From the NCBI GenBank assembly GCA_020635825.1, contig JACJZA010000008.1:1-64000 (forward strand): DNA of 64,000 nucleotides, given 5' to 3'. Position numbers and translations under genes: made by a program. Below, piece by piece: positions 43,162-52,667 of the stretch (position 1 is the stretch's first letter; the number at the start of each line of letters is the position of its first letter). Below the pieces are notes generated by a model. That model made no database searches and was not told the DNA's origin. It was given only the letters and a program-made list of their open reading frames with translations. This stretch comes from Flavobacteriales bacterium (GTDB lineage: Bacteria > Bacteroidota > Bacteroidia > Flavobacteriales_E > Vicingaceae).

Positions 43162-44514
43162 TTACTGTTTTAATTTAGGGTCTAATGCATCTCTTAAACC
43201 TTCACCAATTAAGTTGTAAACGGTAATGGTAATAAATATCGCTGCTCCAGGGAACATCACTAACCACCAAGCCTCAAATTCCTGACGACCTAAACTTAAT
43301 AAAGAACCCCAAGTTACAGCTTCATCTGGAACTCCAATTCCTAAGAACGAAAGCCCACTTTCAATTAATATAGCTGATGCAATACCGAAAGCAATAGACA
43401 CAAATACAGGTGCTAAACCGTTTGGTAAAGCATGTTTAACCATGGTTCTTCTGTTGGAATAACCTAGAGCTTTTGCAGCTTGTAAATATTCCAGCTCTCT
43501 AATTTTTAAAAACTCTGCTCTTGTAAAACGAGCAATTCCTGTCCACGAAGTGATTCCGATAATTACCATTAAGATAGTTAAACTACGTTCTTTCATAATG
43601 GCAGAAATGGTAATGATTAACAATAACCTTGGCATTGAGTTTAATATCTCTATACTTCTAGAAACAATTGAATCGACAGGAACATTTGTATCTTTTCCTA
43701 AAAAGCCTGGTAATTTTAGTTTTCCAAACATGTTTAATAATAGGGTAACACCAACTAATAGAATTAAACTAATGGCTAATTGTAATAATCCTGAACCAAT
43801 ACCATTATTGAATCCTTCGGTAATAGATAAGCTTCTAGCAATAAATCCGTAGAAAAAACCAAGGATAACACCTAAAATGGTCATGTAATATCTAAATCGT
43901 GTAGCTACTAAGTTTTTATCACCAAAAAATCCGGCTAATGCACCTAAAGTAATTCCAATAATGGATGCAATTCCCATAGAGATAATTCCTACCAACAAAG
44001 ATACTTTTGTTCCATGAATCAAACCAGAAGCGACATCACGTCCAATGGCATCTGTGCCTAAATGATGACGAAATTTACCTGGGGCAACAACTCTTTTTCC
44101 CTCAGGGTTTTTATAATATTGAACAGCCGATGGAGAAACATATTCTCTATTGTAACGGTCAGGTTTTTCGGGAGAATAAGGAATGGGAGCCCAAACTACA
44201 CTTTCTAATTCTAATTGTTTCCAATCTGTGATGTCGAATTGTAATTTTTCCCAGTTGCCTGTATTAGGATTAATAGTAGAATCAACTTTAGCTGAGTTGA
44301 AATAAGTTTGAAATGCAGGATAAAAAGTTTTTCCTCTGTATTTTGCAAATAAAGGTTGGTCGTTAGCAATAAAGTGTGCACTTAAAGCAACTACTACCAA
44401 TAATATTAAGATATAGAATGAAATAATAGAAGGTTTATTTTTCTTAAACTGCTTCCATGCATATTTTCTAAATGAAAAATCTTTTTCTTTTTGTGTTTTC
44501 TTATTATCTGACAT
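43162..44514 (-). CDS. Oligopeptide ABC transporter permease, OppC/DppC type
   Basis: The 450-residue inner-membrane permease has a cytoplasmic N-terminus, a first helix (about 33-52), and then a periplasmic region of about 90 residues. The motif HLGTDAIGRDVASGLIHGTKVSLLVGI is typical of DppC. The C-terminal EAA loop is EYLQAAKALGYSNRRTMVKHALPNGLAPVF, which contacts the ATPase. An extra hydrophobic pair (about 217-263) lies inside the membrane domain, making the protein longer than the usual 300 residues. It follows the OppB gene after nine bases. Confidence 0.88.
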   Translation of the reverse strand: MSDNKKTQKEKDFSFRKYAWKQFKKNKPSIISFYILILLVVVALSAHFIANDQPLFAKYRGKTFYPAFQTYFNSAKVDSTINPNTGNWEKLQFDITDWKQLELESVVWAPIPYSPEKPDRYNREYVSPSAVQYYKNPEGKRVVAPGKFRHHLGTDAIGRDVASGLIHGTKVSLLVGIISMGIASIIGITLGALAGFFGDKNLVATRFRYYMTILGVILGFFYGFIARSLSITEGFNNGIGSGLLQLAISLILLVGVTLLLNMFGKLKLPGFLGKDTNVPVDSIVSRSIEILNSMPRLLLIITISAIMKERSLTILMVIIGITSWTGIARFTRAEFLKIRELEYLQAAKALGYSNRRTMVKHALPNGLAPVFVSIAFGIASAILIESGLSFLGIGVPDEAVTWGSLLSLGRQEFEAWWLVMFPGAAIFITITVYNLIGEGLRDALDPKLKQ

Positions 44515-44523
44515 AGTAAATAA

Positions 44524-46062
44524 TTAAGAGTAAGAAATTCTTGGGTCAACTACGGCATATAAAATATCAGCCACTAAATAACCTACAACTGTTAAAAATC
44601 CTGAGATTGTAAATATTGATACAATCATAGGATAATCATAATTTAAAATAGCATTGAAAGTTTCTAATCCCATACCCGGAAGCGAGAAGATTACTTCAAT
44701 AATTACAGAACCTCCAATAGCTACGGGGAATACGTTTGCAAAAACCGTAATAATTGGAAGTAGGGAGTTTCTTAAAGCATGTTTTAAAACAACTTTTTTC
44801 TCACCTAACCCTTTTGCACGAGCTGTTCTAATAAAATCTTGTCCCATTACGTCAATCATTCCAACACGCATAATTCTACTTAAAAAAGCAAATGAACTAT
44901 AAGTATAAGTAATTAAAGGTAACACCATGTATGGCCAGTGGTGAGCAATTTTCTTGAACATTCCCCAATCTTCACTGAATGTTGCCGGGTCTTGGAAACC
45001 AGATTCTGGGAACCATACATACATATCAGGATTTGCAAACATGTATAGTAAAAGCGTTCCAATAAAGAAAGAAGGCATAGAGTAGAGGATGAACAATAAT
45101 ACTGATGAACCCTTGTCAAAACCTGAATTCTTTTTATAAGCAGAATATATACCAATTGGAATACTTACCAAATAAGATAAAACAATAGATAGGAAAATGA
45201 ATACAAAAGAAACGGTGAATTTCTTCCATATTTTAGCAGAAACAGGTTGGTTGTCTATATAAGATATTCCAAAATCACCTCTTAAAACCCCTTTCCTTTC
45301 TCCACCATCACCAAATAACCATCTATGATACTGGTTGTTTCCATACCAAATAATTTTCGGCACATAAGTTTTCCATGAAGAAGCATTTTCCTTTAAATAA
45401 TTAAATGCAGTTTTTACACTTTCAAACTTTTCTTGAGATGGAGCAAGAAAACTATTTTCGGCATATCTTTTTTCAATGTCTAAAAGTTTGGATTCAATTA
45501 TTTCTTGGTTATAAGATTCTAGTAAACTTAAAATATCAAAATTGGTGTTGTTTTTAGCCTCATTAATTTGATTTTTTGAATAAGAGCTAGAATAAATGGT
45601 GTCTGTATATGAAGAATCATCCATCATTTTTTCTTCTAATGTAAAAGTAGAAATGGATTGATAAATTTCGTCTGTATTTAGCTTTGAGGTTACTTCTAAA
45701 GCTTCATTTAAAGCAATGTAATAATTCTGAACAGCTTCCCAATTGCCATACTGACGAGTTAACTTTAATAAATTATCTTGTTGAGCTTTGTCTTCAACTT
45801 TGTATAAAGTATCAGGGTCAGCAAGTGTTCCTAAACTCAAATAAAAGATAGGCAAATCAAGACCTAAACGTTTTCTAATTTCTTGTTTTACTTTTTTGGT
45901 AGCTGATGATTGCTCACTGGCTGTCCCTTCTTTGTTGGCCGATTTCGATAATCTTTCAACAGGGTCTCCCGGTGCATTAATACTTATGACAAATGCCAGC
46001 AATGATATAATTATCAAAGTTGGAATGAATACAATAAGTCGTTTTAATATATACTTTAACAT
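44524..46062 (-). CDS. Oligopeptide ABC transporter permease, OppB/DppB type, long loop
   Basis: The 512-residue permease starts with the OppB-type first helix (LKYILKRLIVFIPTLIII) and FAVISINAPGDPVE-like motif. An unusual insert of about 190 residues (about 60-250; helical, Asn/Lys/Ser-rich) precedes the conserved GDFGISYIDNQPVSAKIW segment. The core follows: six helices and an EAA loop (DFIRTARAKGLGEKKVVLKHALRNSLLPI). The insert lies in the first periplasmic loop and could contact the binding protein. It sits 14 bases after the binding-protein gene. Confidence 0.88.
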   Translation of the reverse strand: MLKYILKRLIVFIPTLIIISLLAFVISINAPGDPVERLSKSANKEGTASEQSSATKKVKQEIRKRLGLDLPIFYLSLGTLADPDTLYKVEDKAQQDNLLKLTRQYGNWEAVQNYYIALNEALEVTSKLNTDEIYQSISTFTLEEKMMDDSSYTDTIYSSSYSKNQINEAKNNTNFDILSLLESYNQEIIESKLLDIEKRYAENSFLAPSQEKFESVKTAFNYLKENASSWKTYVPKIIWYGNNQYHRWLFGDGGERKGVLRGDFGISYIDNQPVSAKIWKKFTVSFVFIFLSIVLSYLVSIPIGIYSAYKKNSGFDKGSSVLLFILYSMPSFFIGTLLLYMFANPDMYVWFPESGFQDPATFSEDWGMFKKIAHHWPYMVLPLITYTYSSFAFLSRIMRVGMIDVMGQDFIRTARAKGLGEKKVVLKHALRNSLLPIITVFANVFPVAIGGSVIIEVIFSLPGMGLETFNAILNYDYPMIVSIFTISGFLTVVGYLVADILYAVVDPRISYS

Positions 46063-46076
46063 AAGTTAATTTTTCT

Positions 46077-47843
46077 TTATTCAGGTTTTAATGAATTACC
46101 TCCAAACTCTGGCTTGAGCAATAAATTATTTAAAGCAACCCCTGGTTTTTCATTATACATGTTAGCGTTATCAAATCTTTTGTGGATGGCAATTTTACGT
46201 TTTACACTATACATAAATACATAAGGTTGTTCATCGTAGATTTTTTTCTGTAAGGCTTTTAATGCATTAATGTGCTTGGTTTCATCAAGTGATGTATTCG
46301 CAAGATGAAGTAAAGAATCACTTTCTGCATCACCAAAACCGGTAAAGTTAGAACCTTTATTAGCCCATGATTCGGTATGCCAAAGTTGAACAGGGTCTGA
46401 ATAACCTGCTGAACCACCCCAAGCTCCCATCATGGCATCAAATTTATGATCCATCGCGTTTTTATAAAATAAAGTAAAATCCATTGGGAAAGGCACGGCA
46501 TCGATTCCAGCTTTGTACATTTCTTCTTTAATCATTAAAGCAGTTTCTTTGGTAGCAGCACTTCCACTCATGTAACTCAATTTGAAAGAAAATTGAAGTT
46601 TTTCTCCATTTACTACTTTGTCTCTAATGTTATCACCATCTGTATCTTTCCAACCTGCTTCATCTAATAATTGTTTTGCTTTTTCTAAATCAAAGTCAAT
46701 TAGCTTTAAATCGTGGTTGTAAGATTTTTTTAATGGAGAAATATTGGCTATTTGTCTAATGGCTTTTCCTTGAACAATTACATCAATAATTTCATCCACC
46801 GGAACTAAGTGAGCAATTGCTCTTCTTACTTTTTTGTCGGTAAAATAAGGTTTAAACTCAACTCCATCGGGTTTCATATTTAAGCCAATGTAAGAGTAGG
46901 AATATTGGTCTAAGAAATCAGAATAATAGCTGTCATTAAAATAATCTAATTCCTGAAGCTTGATCAATTTAGTAGTTCCTAACCAAGTAGAAACATCTAT
47001 TTGTTGATTTTTAATGGCTAAATAAGATGCAGCATCATCTTGAACAATTTTAAAGATGATTTTATCAGGAAAATTTTGCATTGCTAAATCATCTGTGTTA
47101 GTATCGCCGTACCAATCTTTCTTCTTTTCAAGAGTGATGTAGCTTCCTACAACAAACTCTGTAATTTGATAAGGTCCTAAACCAACTAGTTTTTCGGGTT
47201 TATAACTGTTATCACCGCTATTAAAACCATTAAACCAATTGGTTAATTCTTCTGAAGCTTGAAAGTTAGGGTCACTAATTTGCTCAAAGGTTAAATTATC
47301 AAGAACTCCTTTTGGATCCCAGTAAGATTTTTGTTGCATATATATTTCTACATAAATCTCCATGTTGGAAACATGTAAAGATTTAGCTCGCATGATAAAC
47401 TTATTAGGATTTTCAGGATGTTTTCTTACTGATTCAATTACTGAAGTATAATTTCCTCTAACTTGAGTATTGTTGGTTAAAGGACACAATTGAATTTTTG
47501 TTGTAAAAATTACATCATCAACAGTAAATGGTGTTCCATCATTCCACTTGATACCCTCTTTTAGTTCGTATGTATATTCTAAACCGTCTTCCGAAACTTC
47601 AGGCATGGATTTAATAAGAAAAGGAACGATTTCCAGTTTTACTAAATCCATTTTCACAAGAGTTTGCTGAGTATAGTTGAAAATGTAAGTTCTATTTCCA
47701 GAGTTATCGTTGAAAGGGTGTAACCCGTCAGGGTTTGATGAAATATGAGCAATAACAGTATTGTGAGATAAATCTCTTTTTTTTACACAGGCAGCGATAC
47801 TAAGAACAAAAATAGAAAGTAGAAGTACTTTAAATAGTTTCAT
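46077..47843 (-). CDS. Oligopeptide ABC transporter substrate-binding lipoprotein
   Basis: The 588-residue protein has a lipobox (LSIAAC, Cys 19) and the SBP_bac_5 fold of OppA/DppA: VIAHISSNPDGLHPF, then YTYELKEGIKWNDGTPFTVDDVIFTTK, LGPYQITEFV, VRRAIAHLVPVDEI, ISPLKKSYNHDL and AKQLLDEAGWKDTDGDNIRDK. It captures peptides at the membrane and delivers them to the two permeases downstream. The ATPase subunits (OppD, OppF) are absent from the window and must be encoded elsewhere. Confidence 0.92.
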   Translation of the reverse strand: MKLFKVLLLSIFVLSIAACVKKRDLSHNTVIAHISSNPDGLHPFNDNSGNRTYIFNYTQQTLVKMDLVKLEIVPFLIKSMPEVSEDGLEYTYELKEGIKWNDGTPFTVDDVIFTTKIQLCPLTNNTQVRGNYTSVIESVRKHPENPNKFIMRAKSLHVSNMEIYVEIYMQQKSYWDPKGVLDNLTFEQISDPNFQASEELTNWFNGFNSGDNSYKPEKLVGLGPYQITEFVVGSYITLEKKKDWYGDTNTDDLAMQNFPDKIIFKIVQDDAASYLAIKNQQIDVSTWLGTTKLIKLQELDYFNDSYYSDFLDQYSYSYIGLNMKPDGVEFKPYFTDKKVRRAIAHLVPVDEIIDVIVQGKAIRQIANISPLKKSYNHDLKLIDFDLEKAKQLLDEAGWKDTDGDNIRDKVVNGEKLQFSFKLSYMSGSAATKETALMIKEEMYKAGIDAVPFPMDFTLFYKNAMDHKFDAMMGAWGGSAGYSDPVQLWHTESWANKGSNFTGFGDAESDSLLHLANTSLDETKHINALKALQKKIYDEQPYVFMYSVKRKIAIHKRFDNANMYNEKPGVALNNLLLKPEFGGNSLKPE

Positions 47844-47880
47844 TATTTTTTAAAATATAAGTGCTTTTTTACAAGACTTG

Positions 47881-47888
47881 CAAATATA
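47881..47888 (-). promoter_or_regulatory. -7 box of the opp operon promoter
   Basis: Perfect minus-strand TATATTTG about 38 bases before the oppA-like start codon. No clear TTTG at -33; a TTGG lies too close. Confidence 0.45.
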
Positions 47889-48012
47889 ATATTCCAAGTT
47901 GATTTTCAGAATGATTTTAGATAAATATTAGAAATAGTGGGATTAAAGCTTTTGAAGTTAAATTTAAACGGCATTTTTTTTAGTTTTTATTTCTCTATTT
48001 AAAATTGATTGT

Positions 48013-48020
48013 TACTTTTG
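48013..48020 (+). promoter_or_regulatory. -7 box of the tRNA-Ser promoter
   Basis: Perfect TACTTTTG (TAnnTTTG) 12 bases before the mature tRNA, giving a transcription start close to the tRNA end. Confidence 0.5.
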
Positions 48021-48032
48021 CTGTCCTCATTC

Positions 48033-48119
48033 GGAAGGTTGGGTGAGTGGCTGAAACCAACAGTTTGCTAAACTGTCGAACGGGTAACTGTTCCGGGGGT
48101 TCGAATCCCCCACCTTCCG
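48033..48119 (+). tRNA. tRNA-Ser (anticodon GCT)
   Basis: 87 bases fold as a class II tRNA. Acceptor arms GGAAGGT (48033-48039) and ACCTTCC (48112-48118) pair perfectly, with discriminator G at 48119. The anticodon stem ACAGT/ACTGT encloses TTGCTAA with anticodon GCT at 48067-48069 (reads AGC/AGU). A long variable arm and a standard GGTTCGAATCC T arm follow. CCA is not encoded. Confidence 0.95.
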
Positions 48120-48202
48120 CTTCTTTTTTCAACATCACTTACTTATTATTTTTAACTTCGCAACTCATTTAGAAGTGATAATTTCTATGTGTCAATATTA
48201 TT

Positions 48203-48931
48203 ATGGAATTGAAAAGATTAAATAAAGCAATTGCTGAAACTGGGTACTGTTCTAGAAGGGAAGCAGATAAATTGATTGATGAAAGAAGAGTAAAAGTAAA
48301 TGGAGTAATAGCTGAATTAGGTACAAAAGTTTCAGATAAGGATGAAATTAGTGTAAATGGAAAAGTAATTACCAAAGAAGTTGAAAATGTATATTTAGCT
48401 TTTAATAAACCTGTTGGGATTGTCTGCACTACAGATACTAGAGTTGAAAAAGATAATATTATTGATTTTATCAACTACCCTGAGAGAATTTTTCCAATAG
48501 GGAGATTGGATAAACCAAGTGAAGGGCTGATTTTCTTGACCAATGATGGAGATATTGTAAATAAAATTTTACGTTCTAGAAACAATCACGAAAAAGAATA
48601 CATTGTTACAGTTCACAAAAAAATTACTTCAAAATTTATATCAGATATGAGTAATGGTGTACCAATTTTAGATACTGTTACCAAAAAATGTAAAGTAAAA
48701 AGAATAGATGATTTTACTTTTAATATTGTTTTAACTCAAGGGTTAAACAGACAAATTAGAAGAATGTGTGATTATTTAGGCTACAATGTGGTTACACTAA
48801 AAAGAGTTAGAATAATGAATGTTGGATTGGGAAACCTAAAAATTGGAGAATACAGACACTTAACTTCCCAAGAATTAGCTGAATTAAATAAATTGACTAA
48901 AGATTCGAACAAAACTTATATGGATAAGTAA
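48203..48931 (+). CDS. rluF: 23S rRNA pseudouridine synthase, RluF type
   Basis: The 242-residue enzyme has an N-terminal S4 RNA-binding domain (3-60; RLNKAIAETGYCSRREADKLI) and the RsuA-family catalytic domain with the catalytic aspartate in IGRLDKPSEGLIFLTNDG. The segment LTQGLNRQIRRMCDYLGYNVVTLKRVRIMNV is typical of RluF, which modifies U2604 (and U2605) of 23S rRNA. A C-terminal lysine-rich tail follows. It stands alone downstream of tRNA-Ser. Confidence 0.88.
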   Translation: MELKRLNKAIAETGYCSRREADKLIDERRVKVNGVIAELGTKVSDKDEISVNGKVITKEVENVYLAFNKPVGIVCTTDTRVEKDNIIDFINYPERIFPIGRLDKPSEGLIFLTNDGDIVNKILRSRNNHEKEYIVTVHKKITSKFISDMSNGVPILDTVTKKCKVKRIDDFTFNIVLTQGLNRQIRRMCDYLGYNVVTLKRVRIMNVGLGNLKIGEYRHLTSQELAELNKLTKDSNKTYMDK

Positions 48932-49031
48932 TTATACTTATAATTACACTTATTTGGATTAAAAATAAATTAAGTAAATGCGCATGTAAAATGAATTAAA
49001 GTATGTATATTTACGTACTAAATTCATTTAT

Positions 49032-52000
49032 ATGAACCGAAATTTACTTATTTTCCTAGTAATTATCAGTTGTATTTCCTCAAATTACTTAAGTGCTCAA
49101 ATTACACCTCCTGCAGGTATTGGTAATAATATTATTCTTTGGTTAAGTCCTGATACAGCAGTTTATGAAAATCCAGGTGATCCCGCTGAAATTAATGATA
49201 GAGTGAGAGAGTGGCATGATATCAGTGGTGGAGGTTTTGTTTTTACGCCACCAACTAATCAAACAAGACCAAGGTATGTTCTTTTTCAGAATCAAAATTT
49301 TTTAAATTTTGTTGGAGGGGATTTTCTTCAAAATTCTGCTGTTGCCTCAATTATAAATGGCTTAGATGCTTTTTCAATTTATATCGAAATTAAATCGGAT
49401 GATTTATCTACCGATCAAGGATTTTTAGATTGTGAAGATCCTGATGGTGCCGATGATATACTTTGTATGCGATATGATAGAGATGGCGCAAATACAGGAA
49501 GGTCAGATGTTATTAAATGTGGTATGCAAGGGAATAACGCCAATAATCAAATAGAATCACAATCTAATACACAAACCAACGGAAAACAAGTGTTAGCATT
49601 AACTTGGCAACAAGGAGAACAAATTAATCTTTATATTGATGGCGTTTTAAATGAATCTTCTGTTAATACTATAAATTCACCCATGAGTAATGTGCAGAAA
49701 ATCATCATCGGAAAAGGGCCAAAAGATACAGGTGGAAGCGCTGGATGGGATGGAAGAATCGGAACAGTTATTTTTTATAATTATAAAATGTCAGAAGATA
49801 CTGTTTCAATCATTTCCGGAGATATTAAATCTATTCAATCTGTTCAATCGGGCAATTGGAATAATAGTAGTACATGGGATTGTAATTGTACACCAGGAGC
49901 AAATGATTTCGTGAAAATTAATAATTTACATACTGTTACACTCAATAATAATCCAACAGTCTCCAATATTATTATTGACAACAATGGTGTTTTAAATCTT
50001 GGAAGTAATAGAACTTTAAGAATTCGTAGAAACTTAAATAACAAAGGGACAATTGTACCTAATGACAGTAGAGTAATTTTTCAAGGAACAACTAAACAGT
50101 TGATTAATGGAGGAGGAACTACTGACTTTTTTGATTTAACAATTAATAATGCTGCCGGTGTGGAAGTGGATGGTAGTCAAATCAATTTAACCGGTACATT
50201 AGATTTACGATCAGGTTGTTTCGAAACAGATGATAAATTATTATTGGTTTCAAATGCAAGTGGAACAGCTCGTATATCTGAAATTGATCCTTCTGCATGT
50301 ATTACTGGCAATATTACTATGCAAAGATACATCGATGCAGGAGCTACTAATTGGCGTTTTTTAACCTCTCCTGTTTCAGGGGTCACATTAGCCGATTGGA
50401 ATGATGATTTTATTACCAGTGGATTTATAGGTTCAGATTTCCCTAATTGGCCATCTGTTTCTAATCCTTGGCCATCTATTTATTTTTATGATGAAACCGC
50501 ATCCGGAATTTTGGATAATGGTTATGTTGCTGCAACGAATATTTCAAATAGCATTGGAGTTGGTCAGGGGCTTTGGGTTTGGTCGGGTGATACCATTACG
50601 GGAACTCAACCTTTTACTGTTGATGTAACCGGACCACCTAATACAGGGAATATTTCTTTACCTGTAACTTATACATCATCAGGAGGGGCAGCAAATGATG
50701 GATGGAACATGGTTGGAAATCCTTATCCATGTACCATTAATTGGAACTCTGGAGGATGGACTAAGACCAATATTAATAATGCTATTTATATTTGGAATCC
50801 TGATAATGAACAATTTGCTTCTTATGTTTCAGGGGTTGGAACTAATGGTGGTTCAAGATTTATTGCATCATCGCAAGCTTTTTGGGTACAAGCAAATGGA
50901 AATTCGCCTCAATTACAAATTCAAGAATCATGTAAAAGAGACGCTGATCAAGCTTTTTTAAAACAAAATATTACTACTCAACAACTATTAAGAATGCAAT
51001 TACAAGTTGGCGGAAATACTGATGAATCTGTTTTGAGATTTATTGAAGGAGCAACTTCTGATTTTGATGCTGATTTTGATGCAAGAAAAATGATTAGTGC
51101 AACTGCAAATATGCCATCCATTTCAATGGTTAATAATGCTGAAGAACTATCTGTTAATAGTTTTGAATTGGGAGAACAAGTTTCTATTCCTATTATGGTT
51201 AATTCTTCGGTTGGAGGTATGTCGGAATTGACTTTTGTTAAAGAAAATATGATTGACTTATCATGTGCTGTTTTAGAAGATTTGCAAACAGGAATAGTTA
51301 CTGATGTAATAACAGAAGTTAATTACCAGTTTTATTTAAATGCAAATACTACAACTCCAAGATTTATGTTGCATATATGGAATAATAAACAAAAGCAAGT
51401 TGTTGAGCCTTCATGTTTTGAGTCTGAAGATGCACAAATAATTGCCACCGCTTCAGGAAATGGTTCATGGATTTATAATTGGAGTAATTCTTCAGGATTA
51501 ATATTGTCAAGTACAGATACAAATAATACAAGTACTTTGGATAATCTTTCGGCTGGTACTTATTTTATTGAAATTATTGATCAGTCAAATACTTGTGCAT
51601 CAACAATTGACACAATCGTGATTTTAAATCCTTTACCGGTTTCTGTAAATGGTAACATTAATCAACCAAGTTCTGGGCTTTCTTCAGATGGAGGAATTGA
51701 TTTAGAAGTTACAGGAGGTACCGCACCATATAATTACTCTTGGTCAAATGGATTAAATACAGAAGATTTAGCAAATTTATCTGCTGGTATTTATGTAGTT
51801 TCAATTGAAGATGCTAATGGTTGTAAATATTCAGAAACATTTGTTTTGGATATACCTACCGGAATTAATAATGAATTTGTCGATGGTGAAATTAAAATCT
51901 ATCCTAATCCAGCTAAGGAAGAAATTATGGTTTTTGTAAAAGATTTTCAAGGAATGGTTTTTACTGTAAAAAATATTAATGGTCAGGTTTTAATTTCAGA

Positions 52001-52118
52001 AAAACTTTTATCAAACCAACATCAAGTCTCATTAAATAATATTTCTGCAGGAATTTATTTCTATGAAATAAATGCTCAGGGTATTTCCTATAAAGGGAAG
52101 TTGGTAGTTACTCAATAG
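49032..52118 (+). CDS. Large T9SS-secreted adhesin-like protein
   Basis: The 1028-residue protein has a signal peptide (1-23) and a concanavalin/LamG-like lectin module (about 25-240; IILWLSPDTAV, YIEIKSDDLST, NLYIDGVLNESS). A GNWNNSSTWDCNCTPGANDFV region starts a beta-helix-like stretch with evenly spaced strands. Beta-sandwich modules follow, then a SprB-type repeat (about 880-945; DGGIDLEVTGGTAPYNYSW) and a type A sorting domain (IYPNPAKEEIMV to the end). It is likely a surface adhesin or carbohydrate-binding protein. Confidence 0.8.
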   Translation: MNRNLLIFLVIISCISSNYLSAQITPPAGIGNNIILWLSPDTAVYENPGDPAEINDRVREWHDISGGGFVFTPPTNQTRPRYVLFQNQNFLNFVGGDFLQNSAVASIINGLDAFSIYIEIKSDDLSTDQGFLDCEDPDGADDILCMRYDRDGANTGRSDVIKCGMQGNNANNQIESQSNTQTNGKQVLALTWQQGEQINLYIDGVLNESSVNTINSPMSNVQKIIIGKGPKDTGGSAGWDGRIGTVIFYNYKMSEDTVSIISGDIKSIQSVQSGNWNNSSTWDCNCTPGANDFVKINNLHTVTLNNNPTVSNIIIDNNGVLNLGSNRTLRIRRNLNNKGTIVPNDSRVIFQGTTKQLINGGGTTDFFDLTINNAAGVEVDGSQINLTGTLDLRSGCFETDDKLLLVSNASGTARISEIDPSACITGNITMQRYIDAGATNWRFLTSPVSGVTLADWNDDFITSGFIGSDFPNWPSVSNPWPSIYFYDETASGILDNGYVAATNISNSIGVGQGLWVWSGDTITGTQPFTVDVTGPPNTGNISLPVTYTSSGGAANDGWNMVGNPYPCTINWNSGGWTKTNINNAIYIWNPDNEQFASYVSGVGTNGGSRFIASSQAFWVQANGNSPQLQIQESCKRDADQAFLKQNITTQQLLRMQLQVGGNTDESVLRFIEGATSDFDADFDARKMISATANMPSISMVNNAEELSVNSFELGEQVSIPIMVNSSVGGMSELTFVKENMIDLSCAVLEDLQTGIVTDVITEVNYQFYLNANTTTPRFMLHIWNNKQKQVVEPSCFESEDAQIIATASGNGSWIYNWSNSSGLILSSTDTNNTSTLDNLSAGTYFIEIIDQSNTCASTIDTIVILNPLPVSVNGNINQPSSGLSSDGGIDLEVTGGTAPYNYSWSNGLNTEDLANLSAGIYVVSIEDANGCKYSETFVLDIPTGINNEFVDGEIKIYPNPAKEEIMVFVKDFQGMVFTVKNINGQVLISEKLLSNQHQVSLNNISAGIYFYEINAQGISYKGKLVVTQ

Positions 52119-52145
52119 TTCATCATAAAAAATTACCGTTAATAT

Positions 52146-52174
52146 AAAAGAACTACCAGTGGTGTAGTTCTTTT
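52146..52174. terminator. Terminator after the T9SS adhesin gene
   Basis: 11-base arms aaaagaactac (52146-52156) and gtagttctttt (52164-52174) with a seven-base loop and a short T-tract. Confidence 0.75.
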
Positions 52175-52191
52175 TAATTTTAAAAAAATGC

Positions 52192-52218
52192 TGTAACATT
52201 TAAATTGTTCTGGGCGTC
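52192..52218 (+). promoter_or_regulatory. ECF-type promoter of small secreted-protein gene
   Basis: TGTAAC (52192-52197) and GTC (52216-52218) are 18 bases apart, exactly as in the two promoters flanking the ECF sigma gene; the base triplet before GTC is GGC rather than TGT. Start predicted near 52225, about 40 bases before the gene. Confidence 0.5.
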
Positions 52219-52265
52219 CAATTAATAAAACAAGGACAATAACAACAATTTAAAATAATAGTATT

Positions 52266-52592
52266 ATGAAAACGGTATTAGTAACATTAGCAATTTTAAG
52301 TTCTTCTATTCTTAGTCAAAGCTTTGCTAAAGGCGGTTTAAATCTTAATGAAGAATTAAAAAAAGTAGTAAAGTTTGAGAATTCTACTTTATCAATTAAT
52401 AAGAATCAACCTGCTTTTGTAAAGGTGAGTTTTAAGATTGACAATTCAGGGAAAATAGAAATATTAGAAATGAATTATTCTGATGAAACAATAAAATCTA
52501 AATTGGTAGAAAAATTAGCTCAACTTGAAATAAAAATAGAACACAATTCTGAACATATTTACAATTACAACTTTATATTTAAAAAAGGTTAA
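52266..52592 (+). CDS. Small secreted TonB-C-like protein
   Basis: The 108-residue protein has a signal peptide (about 1-21, ending SFAKG). The mature part has the beta-alpha-beta pattern of small TonB-C-like proteins: FVKVSFKIDNSGKIEILEMNYS, then a helix (DETIKSKLVEKLAQLEI), then a final strand. There is no membrane anchor or proline-rich region. Its promoter resembles those of the ECF locus at 20.6 kb, suggesting envelope-stress control. Confidence 0.7.
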   Translation: MKTVLVTLAILSSSILSQSFAKGGLNLNEELKKVVKFENSTLSINKNQPAFVKVSFKIDNSGKIEILEMNYSDETIKSKLVEKLAQLEIKIEHNSEHIYNYNFIFKKG

Positions 52593-52611
52593 AAATTCTT
52601 TCAATTGCTTT

Positions 52612-52637
52612 AAAAGACTCCTTTTGGAGTCTTTTTT
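52612..52637. terminator. Strong terminator after small secreted-protein gene
   Basis: Ten-base perfect arms aaaagactcc (52612-52621) and ggagtctttt (52626-52635) with a tttt loop and T-run. Confidence 0.88.
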
Positions 52638-52640
52638 ATT

Positions 52641-52648
52641 TATTTTTG
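52641..52648 (+). promoter_or_regulatory. -7 box of the esterase gene promoter
   Basis: Perfect TATTTTTG 20 bases before the start codon at 52668, immediately after the upstream terminator. A -33 TTTG (52623-52626) lies in the terminator with a short 14-base spacer. Confidence 0.4.
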
Positions 52649-52667
52649 AATTATCTCTAATTATTTA

